This document shows, piece by piece, positions 51,887-59,863 of a stretch of DNA of 64,000 nt. The position numbers and the translations under genes are program-made. Source of the DNA: Thermanaerovibrio acidaminovorans DSM 6589 (GTDB lineage Bacteria > Synergistota > Synergistia > Synergistales > Synergistaceae); NCBI RefSeq assembly GCF_000024905.1, contig NC_013522.1, positions 806,001-870,000 on the forward strand, written 5' to 3'. Under the pieces are notes generated by a model. That model had not been told where the DNA came from, made no database searches, and worked only from the letters and a program-made list of their open reading frames with translations. Each line of letters opens with the position of its first letter. Position 1 is the first letter of the stretch.

Positions 51887-52345
51887 ATGCGCAAGGTCCT
51901 CTTCGTTTGCACCGGCAACACCTGCAGGAGCCCCATGGCGGAGGCCTTCTTGAGGTCTCTATGCGGCTCCTCCGTGGAGGTGGCCTCCGCAGGGCTCTTG
52001 ACCGTGGACGGCCTGTCCGCCAGCCCCCTGGCGGTGGAGGTATCAAGGGAGTTCGGCGTTGACATATCCGGTCATAGGTCCTCATGCCTCCAGGATGAAT
52101 TGGTGGACGGGGACACCCTTTTGGTGGGCATGTCCAGGTCCCACGTTGACGTGTTGCTGCAGAGGGGTTACGGAATTACCGCCCTGGGAGTCCATCTCTT
52201 CGGGGAGCTGGTGGGAAGGGGACAGGTGGATGTGCCCGACCCGTTCGGTTGGGGGGAGAAAGAGTACAGGTCCGTGGCGGCCTTGATATGGGACTGGAGT
52301 AATGAACTGGCCAGGCTTAAGCCCTGGGAGGGAATGGGGTCTTAA
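51887..52345 (+). CDS. Low-molecular-weight protein phosphatase (YwlE-like arginine phosphatase candidate)
   Basis: This 152-residue LMW phosphatase has the CX5R loop CTGNTCRS (Cys8, Arg14) and a late acid DPFGW. Thr12 in the loop is the residue that gives Bacillus YwlE phospho-arginine specificity; tyrosine phosphatases usually have an isoleucine or leucine at that place. So it is a candidate arginine phosphatase. An McsB kinase is not in this window. It overlaps nothing and follows the CBS gene by two bases. Confidence 0.87.
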   Translation: MRKVLFVCTGNTCRSPMAEAFLRSLCGSSVEVASAGLLTVDGLSASPLAVEVSREFGVDISGHRSSCLQDELVDGDTLLVGMSRSHVDVLLQRGYGITALGVHLFGELVGRGQVDVPDPFGWGEKEYRSVAALIWDWSNELARLKPWEGMGS

Positions 52346-52370
52346 GTTCAACCCCGCCGGGATCCGATAC
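52343..52370 (+). promoter_or_regulatory. Sigma-28-type flagellar promoter before fliS
   Basis: TAAG (52343-52346), 16 bases, then TCCGATAC (52363-52370), close to TAAA-N14-16-GCCGATAT. It lies just upstream of fliS. The same spacing and TCCGA core occur before fliD. Inferred. Confidence 0.5.
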
Positions 52371-52392
52371 AGACAGGGAGGGGTGATGAACC

Positions 52393-52857
52393 ATGGATGC
52401 CAACGTTGCCCGCAGGGCTCAGGACATGTACAGGGCGAACCAGATCCAGACCGCCACCAGGGAACAGCTACTGCTTCTGACTTACGACATAGGGATAAAG
52501 GCGTGCAACGGCGCCATAGACGCCATGGAGAGGGCCCAGATAGAGAGGGCAAACGAGGAGCTCAAGAGAGCCCAGGCGGTGGTGAGGGAGCTGATGGTCA
52601 CCCTGAACATGGAGCAGGGGGGCGACGTTGCCAAGGCCCTCCTCAGCCTCTACGACTTCTTCTACAACCGATTGGTGGAGGCGAACGTAAAGAAGGATCC
52701 TTCCATAGTGAGGGAGGTCCTGGCCATGCTGGAGGAGCTTCGAAGGACCTGGGTCGAGGCCATGGAGAAGATCCGGGAGGAGCAGACGCCTAAACAGCCG
52801 GAGCACGTGGCAACTCCATCCGGATCCGGTCTTGGAGGTGTTAACATTGCGGGCTGA
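52393..52857 (+). CDS. fliS: Flagellar secretion chaperone FliS
   Basis: This 154-residue helical protein resembles FliS: a YRANQIQTATREQLLLLTYDIGIKACNGAI start and an LYDFFYNRLVEANVKKD segment. FliS binds flagellin to prevent early polymerisation. AGGGAGGGGTG precedes ATG 52393. The extra C-terminal 25 residues are low-complexity. flgN-like follows with an overlap, suggesting a chaperone pair. flagellin itself is not in the window. Confidence 0.92.
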   Translation: MDANVARRAQDMYRANQIQTATREQLLLLTYDIGIKACNGAIDAMERAQIERANEELKRAQAVVRELMVTLNMEQGGDVAKALLSLYDFFYNRLVEANVKKDPSIVREVLAMLEELRRTWVEAMEKIREEQTPKQPEHVATPSGSGLGGVNIAG

Positions 52858-53302
52858 TCCGGATGCCCTCAAGTCTAGAGTGGAGGGGCTCATAGACCAG
52901 GAGATGGCCATATACTCCGCCCTGGGGGGACTCATAGACCGGGAGGCCCAGTGCGTATCCGACCGGGACATGGAGGGCCTCATGGAGGTCCTGAAGGAGA
53001 AGCAGTCCTACATATCTCGCCAAGAGGAGCTTTTGGATCTGTGGCGAGAGGTGGCGGTGTCGCTTGGGGTCTCCGGCGGAAGGGAGAGCTCCGCCTTCTG
53101 GGCCGCCATATCCTCCAAGGTTGGGGAGAGGGGCTTCAACGATCTGGTTCTAAAGGTCAACCAGGTGAGGCAGATGGCCGCCTCCCTCCTGGACAGGGAG
53201 AGAGAGGTTCAGGGGGAGCTGGAGTCCCACCTGTCGGAGCTAAGAGCCAAGCTGATCCAGATGAGGAACGGCAGACAGGTGATAAGGGGATATGGCGGAT
53301 AG
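52847..53302 (+). CDS. flgN: FlgN-like flagellar export chaperone
   Basis: This 151-residue protein is almost wholly helical and coiled, as FlgN is, with an LIDQEMAIYSALGGLIDREA start and a KQSYISRQEELLDLW segment. FlgN chaperones hook-associated proteins. TTG 52847 has GGAGGTG six bases upstream, inside the end of fliS; ORFs starting earlier lack a site. The family is weakly conserved, so the call leans on position next to fliS. Confidence 0.72.
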   Translation: MRADPDALKSRVEGLIDQEMAIYSALGGLIDREAQCVSDRDMEGLMEVLKEKQSYISRQEELLDLWREVAVSLGVSGGRESSAFWAAISSKVGERGFNDLVLKVNQVRQMAASLLDREREVQGELESHLSELRAKLIQMRNGRQVIRGYGG

Positions 53303-54404
53303 GCGTTCAAATCCCAATGCCCCCCTCCGCAGGGGGGCATTGCTTTCCTTGCTTCTAGCCGGTCTGATCCTCCTGGCCCCCCTGTGCTCCCCCAGCGGGG
53401 CCGCGGTTCCCTCCAGTGATCCCAAGGACCTGGAGAGGGAGATCAAGATCGGAGACCAGGTGTCCAAGGAGGTGGAGGAGCGTTTCCGGCTTGTCTCTGA
53501 CCCGGTGGTGCTCTCCCGATTGGATGCCATAGTTGCAAGGCTGGAGAAGGGGGTCCTTCGTCCCATGCCCTACAGGTTCAAGGTGGTGGAGGAGCGGTGG
53601 CCCAACGCCTTTGCCCTTCCGGGAGGCAGGTGTTACGTCACCACCGGCCTTCTGGACCTGCTTCGGTCCGATTCGGAGCTGGCGGCCATAATGGCCCATG
53701 AGATGGTGCACGCCGACCGGGCGCATGGGATCATCCAGGCGGCCAGGAATCAGAGGCTGTCCCTGGTATCCCTTGGGATAGCCCTGGCAACCAGGGGACA
53801 TGGGGCCGCCATGATCCTCTCCAATGTGGCCCAGGTGGCCATAATGAACCAGTACAGCAAAGACTTGGAGAGGGAGGCGGACCTGGAGGGGCTGAACCTG
53901 ATGATCGAGGCCGGATACGATCCATCCGGCATGGTGACAGCCCTGGAGAAGCTCCTGGATCATCAGATCAGGAGGCCCCAGGTGGATCTTGGGGTTTACA
54001 TGAGCCACCCGGAGCTGCGAGATAGGATAGATTACGTGACCAGGTCCATGGAGAAGAAGGGGCTCAAGGTTTCCAGGAGGGGGCCTCTGGGGGTCCTCAG
54101 GTTGAGCTTGAGGCGCTCCGATGACTCGGTTGAGCTTTGGATGGATCGGGTGAAGCTCATCTCCGCACCACCATCCATGGAGCCCGTGCTGAGACGCCTG
54201 TCCCAATCGCTGGATAGGACCATACGCTTCGAGACCATGCCCCAGGACGTGCTGGTATCCCCCGACGGCGGCCTTTGGGTCGATGGGGTGAGGGTTCTAA
54301 CCAGCTCCGAATTGCCGGAGGCCAACCTCGACTCACTTCGGGACGCTCTTGTAAAATCCCTATCGGAGGCGAGGTCCAGGCATCCATTGGCCAAGATATA
54401 CTGA
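53292..54404 (+). CDS. M48-family metalloprotease (exported)
   Basis: This 370-residue protein has an N-terminal signal or anchor (about residues 16-38, LSLLLAGLILLAPLC), then the zinc motif HEMVH (HEXXH) near residue 137 and a later EADLEGL with the third ligand Glu. The catalytic domain ends near 240; the C-terminal 130 residues are unassigned. A BepA/LoiP-like envelope quality-control role is possible. It overlaps flgN by 11 bases. No lipobox fits clearly. Confidence 0.88.
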   Translation: MADRRSNPNAPLRRGALLSLLLAGLILLAPLCSPSGAAVPSSDPKDLEREIKIGDQVSKEVEERFRLVSDPVVLSRLDAIVARLEKGVLRPMPYRFKVVEERWPNAFALPGGRCYVTTGLLDLLRSDSELAAIMAHEMVHADRAHGIIQAARNQRLSLVSLGIALATRGHGAAMILSNVAQVAIMNQYSKDLEREADLEGLNLMIEAGYDPSGMVTALEKLLDHQIRRPQVDLGVYMSHPELRDRIDYVTRSMEKKGLKVSRRGPLGVLRLSLRRSDDSVELWMDRVKLISAPPSMEPVLRRLSQSLDRTIRFETMPQDVLVSPDGGLWVDGVRVLTSSELPEANLDSLRDALVKSLSEARSRHPLAKIY

Positions 54405-54449
54405 TCGCCCGCGGAGATGTAACGATAGATTGACCACGGAGGCGAAGCC

Positions 54450-56192
54450 ATGTACCTGTCTTTGTATCGCAAGTATAGACCCTCCCGTTTCTCCGAGATA
54501 TCGGGGCAGAGGGGGGTCGTGGAGGCCTTGGTGGGCTCCCTCCGAAGCGGCAGGATCCCCCACGCCTTTCTCTTTTCTGGTCCCAGGGGCTGCGGCAAGA
54601 CCAGCGCCGCCAGGCTATTGGCCAAGCGCTTGAACTGTGCCTCCCCCGCGGAGGACGGGGAGAGCTGCGGCACCTGCGTCAACTGCGAGGCCATCCAGAG
54701 GGGGGGCCATCTGGACGTGGTGGAGATCGACGGGGCCTCTAACCGGGGAATCGAGGAGATCCGGTCTCTGAAGGACCAGGTGGCTCTCGCCCCATTCCAG
54801 GCTCCCAACAAGGTCTACATAATAGACGAGGTCCACATGCTGACCGAGGCGGCCTTCAACGCCCTGTTAAAGACCCTGGAGGAACCCCCAAGCCGGGTCT
54901 ACTTCGTGCTGGCCACCACGGAGCCCCAGAAGGTGCCGGTCACCATAAGATCCCGTTGCGTTCACTTCCCCTTTCAGAGGATCTCCACCGAGGACATCAA
55001 GGACCGGATATCCCACGTGGTCCAGATGGAGGGTATAGAGGCGGAGGACCAGGCCCTCTGGGAACTGGCCAGGAGCGCCGACGGGGCCTTGAGGGACGCC
55101 CTATCGTTGCTCGAGCAGGCCATATCGGTTGGGGGAGGCATGGTCACCACCGCTGCCATGGAGGGGATCCTGGGCGGGTTCAGCCGGGAGAGCCTCCAAA
55201 GATGGGTCCGCCAGCTGAGGGAGGACCCCCCTGGGGCCTTCCAGGGGCTTGCCCAGATTGTGAGGGGGGGGAGCAACCTGGAGCGGATCTCCGAGGGCTT
55301 GTTCTTGCTCTTCCGGGACCTGCTTTTCGTGGGCCGATGGGGGGAGGGGGTGTTGAGCGCCCTTGGCATATCCTCCTCCGAAGGGGCCTTCCTGCTGTCC
55401 GAGGCGCCTAATTGGGATCTGGGGGTGCTTGAGGTCCTCTGTGCCACCCTGTCGGAGCTCATGCCCAGGACCAGGCAGGGGATGAGGTCCGATGTGTTCG
55501 TGGGGCTGCTACAGTGCGGCATCGACGGGGCCCTAGGACGGGCCGGATCCTCACCACCCGCCAGCAGGGCGCCTAAGGCAGGCCATGAGGCTCATCGATC
55601 CGCAATGACCGCCCCGCAAACCGTGGTGGTAGCCCAGACGGAGGGCAAACCGGGTCAAATCGATCCATCCATCGCGGTTGAGGATAAGCCTGATACCCCT
55701 AGCGAACCGTCTTTGGCGGGCTCGGAAACCCCCAAGGGGCGTCCCCTGGACGGGGGGGAGAGGTTCTCGGTGTTCCAGCATCTGGCGGATGTGAACGCCG
55801 CGGTGGCCTGCGTGGCGGCCCACTGCCGTATCCTGGTGGGGGAGGAAGGGGTGCACGTGTCGGTCCCCGAGGACCCACTGATATCCTCCATCCTGTCCCA
55901 GTGGAGGTCCATGGATATGATCCTGGATGCGGTCCGATCCACGTTGGGGTTGCCACCGGGGGAGTTGCCCCCGGGTGTTTGCGAGGAGGATCCTCCCAAG
56001 GAAGACAAGGATCTGCCATCGGGGCGTTGGTGCAGGATGGCGGAGCCTGATCGGGAGGGAGGCGGGGACTCACCGGGCTACAACGACGGGATCCGAGAGG
56101 CCCTGTCCTGGCTTGACGGTGAGGTGCTTTACGTCAGGTCCCAGGGGGACGTTGGTGAAGAGGAAGATCAGCAGGAGGATTACGAGGAATGA
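54450..56192 (+). CDS. dnaX: DNA polymerase III subunits gamma/tau
   Basis: This 580-residue clamp-loader ATPase has Walker A GPRGCGKTS, a zinc module (CGTCVNC), the DExx box DEVHML and sensor 1 ATTEPQKV. The C-terminal 250 residues are the tau extension. I see no A-rich slippery site for a gamma frameshift. GGAGG precedes ATG 54450. Its stop overlaps dnaE as ATGA, so clamp loader and polymerase are coupled here, rather than the usual dnaX-ybaB-recR order. Confidence 0.96.
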   Translation: MYLSLYRKYRPSRFSEISGQRGVVEALVGSLRSGRIPHAFLFSGPRGCGKTSAARLLAKRLNCASPAEDGESCGTCVNCEAIQRGGHLDVVEIDGASNRGIEEIRSLKDQVALAPFQAPNKVYIIDEVHMLTEAAFNALLKTLEEPPSRVYFVLATTEPQKVPVTIRSRCVHFPFQRISTEDIKDRISHVVQMEGIEAEDQALWELARSADGALRDALSLLEQAISVGGGMVTTAAMEGILGGFSRESLQRWVRQLREDPPGAFQGLAQIVRGGSNLERISEGLFLLFRDLLFVGRWGEGVLSALGISSSEGAFLLSEAPNWDLGVLEVLCATLSELMPRTRQGMRSDVFVGLLQCGIDGALGRAGSSPPASRAPKAGHEAHRSAMTAPQTVVVAQTEGKPGQIDPSIAVEDKPDTPSEPSLAGSETPKGRPLDGGERFSVFQHLADVNAAVACVAAHCRILVGEEGVHVSVPEDPLISSILSQWRSMDMILDAVRSTLGLPPGELPPGVCEEDPPKEDKDLPSGRWCRMAEPDREGGGDSPGYNDGIREALSWLDGEVLYVRSQGDVGEEEDQQEDYEE

Positions 56193-59100
56193 GCGTGGAG
56201 TTTGTGCACCTTCACGTCCACAGCGAGTACAGCCTTCTGGATGGGGCCATAAGGTGCGGTGAGCTGGTGGACACGGTGGCCTCCATGGGCATGGGGGCGG
56301 TGGCGATAACGGATCACGGGGTCATGTACGGTTGCGAGGAGTTCTACGAGAAGTGCGTGGCCAAGGGGATCAAACCCATCATCGGTTGCGAGGTCTACGT
56401 GGATCCCAACGGCATGGACTCCCGGGACGGCAAGGGCAGGAACAACCACCTGGTTCTGTGGGCGGAGGATCAGGTGGGGTACAAGAACCTCATCAAGCTG
56501 GTCTCCATAGCCAACACCGACGGCTTCTACTACAAGCCCCGGGTGGATCATCGGGTGTTATCCCAGCACTCCAAGGGGATAATAGCTTCATCCGCCTGCC
56601 TGGCGGGGGAGATACCCCAGCTGCTGATGGACGGCGACTTTGATGGGGCGGTGAGCAGGGCCAACCTCTACCGGGACATCTTCGGGGAGGGCAACTTCTT
56701 CATAGAGATAATGTACAACCAGTTACCAGAGCAGGCCATGGCCAACGCGGAGCTCATAAGGCTGGCCAAGCGATGTTCCCTTCCTCTGATAGCCACTAAC
56801 GACGCCCACTACCTGAGGAGGGAGGATGCGTCGTGGCATGATGTCCTTCTCTGCGTCCAGACCAACAGTACGGTGGACACCCCGGATAGGTATCGTTTCG
56901 GCTCCGACGACTTCTACCTGAGGACCCCGGAGGAGATGTGGTCCCTTTTGGGGGGAGAGGTGCCCGAGGCGTTGAGGAACACCCTGTTGGTTGCGGAGAG
57001 GTGCAACGTGGAGCTTCAGCTGGGTCACTACATGTTGCCCGAGTTTCCCCTTCCCGAGGGGGAGACCCTCGATTCCCATCTTGAGAAGATGGCCCGAGAG
57101 GGGCTGAGGGCCCGGGTAGGGGAGCCGATTCCCCAGGAGTACCGAGACAGGCTGGAGTACGAGCTGGGGGTAATAAAGCAGATGGGCTTCCCAGGCTACT
57201 TCTGCATAGTGGCGGACATAATAACCGCAGCCAAGTCCAGGGGCATACCCATAGGTCCGGGGCGAGGCTCCGCCGCGGGATCCCTGGTTGCCTGGTGTCT
57301 TGGAATAACCGAGCTGGATCCCATAAAGTACAAGCTCCTGTTCGAGCGGTTTCTGAATCCGGAGAGGATAAGCATGCCGGATATAGATACCGACGTTTCG
57401 GATAAGCGGCGGGACGAGGTCCTTGCCTACATAGTGGAGAAGTACGGCATAGACCGGGTGTCCCAGATCATCACCTTCGATAGGATGAAGAGCAAGGCGG
57501 CCATAAGGGACGTGGGAAGGGCCCTCGCCATGCCCTACCCGGAGGTGGACCGGGTGGCCAAGCTGGTCCCCGATGGGGTGAAGTCCCTGAAGGAGGCGCT
57601 GGAGAAGTCCCCGGATCTAAAAGAGGTTCACTCCTCGGATCCGAAGGTCAGGAGGCTGGTTGACACCGCCTCCCACATAGAGGGTATAGCCAGGCACTGT
57701 TCCCAGCACGCGGCCGGGGTGGTCATAACCCCGGTTCCCCTGGTGGAGATGGTCCCGGTGAGGAAGATAGGAGAGAACCAGGTGGTCACCCAGTACTCCA
57801 TGGAGCCCCTTGAGCACCTGGGTCTGGTGAAGATGGACTTTCTGGGGCTGAGGACCCTCTCGGTAATAGAGGGGGCCTTGAGGAACGTGGAGGCCAACCG
57901 GGGCCTTAAGATCGACCTTAGGGCCATCCCTTTGGACGACCCCAAGACCTTCGACATGCTCCAGCGGGCGGACACTCTGGGCGTATTCCAGCTCGAGTCC
58001 TCGGGGATGCAGGACCTGCTTAGGCGGCTTCGCCCTGACTGTTTCGAGGATCTGATAGCGGTGCTGGCCCTTTACCGACCTGGTCCCCTGGGCAGTGGGA
58101 TGGTGGACGACTACATCGAGAGGAAGCACGGAAGGAGCCCGGTGACCTACCCCCACCCTTGCCTCGAGGAGGCCCTGAAGGAGACCTATGGGGTGATCCT
58201 CTACCAGGAGCAGGTCATGCAGTGCGCCGCCGAGCTGGCGGGTTACACCCTGGGGGAGGCGGATCTGCTCCGACGGGCGATGGGCAAGAAGAAGGCGGAC
58301 GTGATGGAGAAGCAACGCTCCAAGTTCGTCGAGGGGGCCAAGGCCAGGGGGGTTGAGCCCAAGATGGCGGAGGACATCTTCAACAGCATAGAGAAGTTCG
58401 CCGAGTACGGCTTCAACAAGTCCCACAGCGCCGCCTACGCGCTGATAAGCTATCAAACCGCTTATCTGAAGGCCCACTACGGTCCGGAGTTCCTGGCCTC
58501 TTACCTGTCCAGCATAGTGGGTTCCAGGATGGACATCCTGGGTAGGTACATAAAGGAGGTTCGCAACCTGGGGTACTCGGTCCTTCCGCCGGACATAAAC
58601 GAGTCCCAGAGCGACTTCGTGGCGGTGGGGGAGGTCATAAGGCTCGGGCTCTCCGCGGTGGCCAAAGTGGGGGATTCGGCGGTGGATGCCATACTGAGGG
58701 CCAGGTCCGAGGGGCCGTTTCGTTCCTTCTGGGACTTCCTCTGCAGGGTGGACCTGAGGACCGTTAACCGTGGTGTCATTGAGAACCTGATAAAGGCCGG
58801 GGCTTTCGACGTCCTATGCCCCAATCGCAGGATGTTGCTGGATAACCTGGAGGGTCTATTGGAGATGGCCCAGCGACGGTGTGATCCCAGCAAGCAGGTT
58901 AGCCTCTTCGACGGGGACGAGGAGGAAGAGGAGGAGCCCAAGATGGATGTGGTGGACGATGTGGACATCCATCAGCGGTTGGAGTGGGAGCGAGAGGTGT
59001 TGGGCCTTTACATATCGGGACACCCCTTCGAGCAGGTCGAAGGGGAGCTGGCCCCCTTCCTGGTGTGCAAGATATCGGACCTTAGGTCCTGGCGGTCCTC

Positions 59101-59587
59101 CAACGTGGCCCCCGTTACCGCCGGCTTGCTGGCGGGGATCAGGGAGAGGTACACCAAGCGGGGGGATCCGATGGGTATACTGGAGATGGAGGACGGGGAC
59201 GACAAGGTGGAGGCGGTCTGCTTCCCCAAGGTGTGGCAGAAGGTTAAGCCCATGCTTAGGACCGGCGGCATATACGTCTTCTCCGGCATGGTGAAGGACG
59301 ATGGCAGGTTATCGGTGCTGATAGATGAGATAATGGAGGCCAGGGAGTGGATCCGAGAGAAGGTCCCGGTGGCCAAGTTGAGGGTTTTGTCCAAGAGGGC
59401 TGGCCTTTTTAGAGATCTTGCAAGAGAATTAAAGGGGCACTCCGGCCCCAGCCCGCTCCTCATATATGTGGAGGAAGGGGGTATCATTACGGCCCTGTGG
59501 TCCAGATCTATAAAGGTTAGGGTTGATGATTCCTTGAGGAGGAGCTTGGAGGACGCCTTCCTTGGCCAGGTGGCGTTGGACTTCTAG
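56189..59587 (+). CDS. dnaE: DNA polymerase III alpha subunit
   Basis: This 1132-residue replicative polymerase has an N-terminal PHP domain (HLHVHSEYSLLDGAI), the catalytic palm with PDIDTDVSDKRRDEV, the tau/beta binding and HhH region (PEYGFNKSHSAAYA area) and a C-terminal OB part. It is the DnaE1 type by length. It begins inside dnaX (ATGA). dnaE and dnaX are normally far apart, so this pairing is noteworthy. A small TRAP-like gene follows. Confidence 0.97.
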   Translation: MSVEFVHLHVHSEYSLLDGAIRCGELVDTVASMGMGAVAITDHGVMYGCEEFYEKCVAKGIKPIIGCEVYVDPNGMDSRDGKGRNNHLVLWAEDQVGYKNLIKLVSIANTDGFYYKPRVDHRVLSQHSKGIIASSACLAGEIPQLLMDGDFDGAVSRANLYRDIFGEGNFFIEIMYNQLPEQAMANAELIRLAKRCSLPLIATNDAHYLRREDASWHDVLLCVQTNSTVDTPDRYRFGSDDFYLRTPEEMWSLLGGEVPEALRNTLLVAERCNVELQLGHYMLPEFPLPEGETLDSHLEKMAREGLRARVGEPIPQEYRDRLEYELGVIKQMGFPGYFCIVADIITAAKSRGIPIGPGRGSAAGSLVAWCLGITELDPIKYKLLFERFLNPERISMPDIDTDVSDKRRDEVLAYIVEKYGIDRVSQIITFDRMKSKAAIRDVGRALAMPYPEVDRVAKLVPDGVKSLKEALEKSPDLKEVHSSDPKVRRLVDTASHIEGIARHCSQHAAGVVITPVPLVEMVPVRKIGENQVVTQYSMEPLEHLGLVKMDFLGLRTLSVIEGALRNVEANRGLKIDLRAIPLDDPKTFDMLQRADTLGVFQLESSGMQDLLRRLRPDCFEDLIAVLALYRPGPLGSGMVDDYIERKHGRSPVTYPHPCLEEALKETYGVILYQEQVMQCAAELAGYTLGEADLLRRAMGKKKADVMEKQRSKFVEGAKARGVEPKMAEDIFNSIEKFAEYGFNKSHSAAYALISYQTAYLKAHYGPEFLASYLSSIVGSRMDILGRYIKEVRNLGYSVLPPDINESQSDFVAVGEVIRLGLSAVAKVGDSAVDAILRARSEGPFRSFWDFLCRVDLRTVNRGVIENLIKAGAFDVLCPNRRMLLDNLEGLLEMAQRRCDPSKQVSLFDGDEEEEEEPKMDVVDDVDIHQRLEWEREVLGLYISGHPFEQVEGELAPFLVCKISDLRSWRSSNVAPVTAGLLAGIRERYTKRGDPMGILEMEDGDDKVEAVCFPKVWQKVKPMLRTGGIYVFSGMVKDDGRLSVLIDEIMEAREWIREKVPVAKLRVLSKRAGLFRDLARELKGHSGPSPLLIYVEEGGIITALWSRSIKVRVDDSLRRSLEDAFLGQVALDF

Positions 59588-59606
59588 CTCGGCTAGGAGA
59601 GCGGGG

Positions 59607-59858
59607 GTGGTGAGTTTGGAGGGAGGCAATCAGCAGAGGACGTCCGTTTTGAGCGACTACATAGTCATCAAGGCCCTGGAGGACGGTGTGACGGTGATAG
59701 GGCTTACCAGGGGGCAGGAGACCAAGTTCTCCCACACGGAGAAGCTCGATCGTGGTGAGGTCTGGATAGCCCAGTTCACCGAGCACACCTCCGCCATAAA
59801 GGTGAGGGGGCATAGCGAGATACACTGCAAGCACGGTAAGATAGAGAGCGGGAGGTGA
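59607..59858 (+). CDS. mtrB: Trp RNA-binding attenuation protein (TRAP)
   Basis: The protein (83 residues from GTG 59607) matches Bacillus TRAP closely from SDYIVIKALEDGV to IKVRG. The Trp-binding residues (Thr in ETKF, Gln and Thr in AQFTEHTS, Ser) and RNA-binding Lys and Arg (EKLD, IKVRG) are all kept. TRAP forms an 11-mer ring that, with bound tryptophan, binds (G/U)AG repeats to regulate trp genes. AGGAG is seven bases before GTG 59607; TTG 59616 and GTG 59610 are alternatives. No trp gene or repeat target is in the window. Confidence 0.93.
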   Translation: MVSLEGGNQQRTSVLSDYIVIKALEDGVTVIGLTRGQETKFSHTEKLDRGEVWIAQFTEHTSAIKVRGHSEIHCKHGKIESGR

Positions 59859-59863
59859 GGCGA

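Noticed and set aside
54450-56192. A programmed frameshift in dnaX producing a short gamma subunit
   Set aside because: I found no A-rich slippery heptamer with a downstream stem in the expected region.
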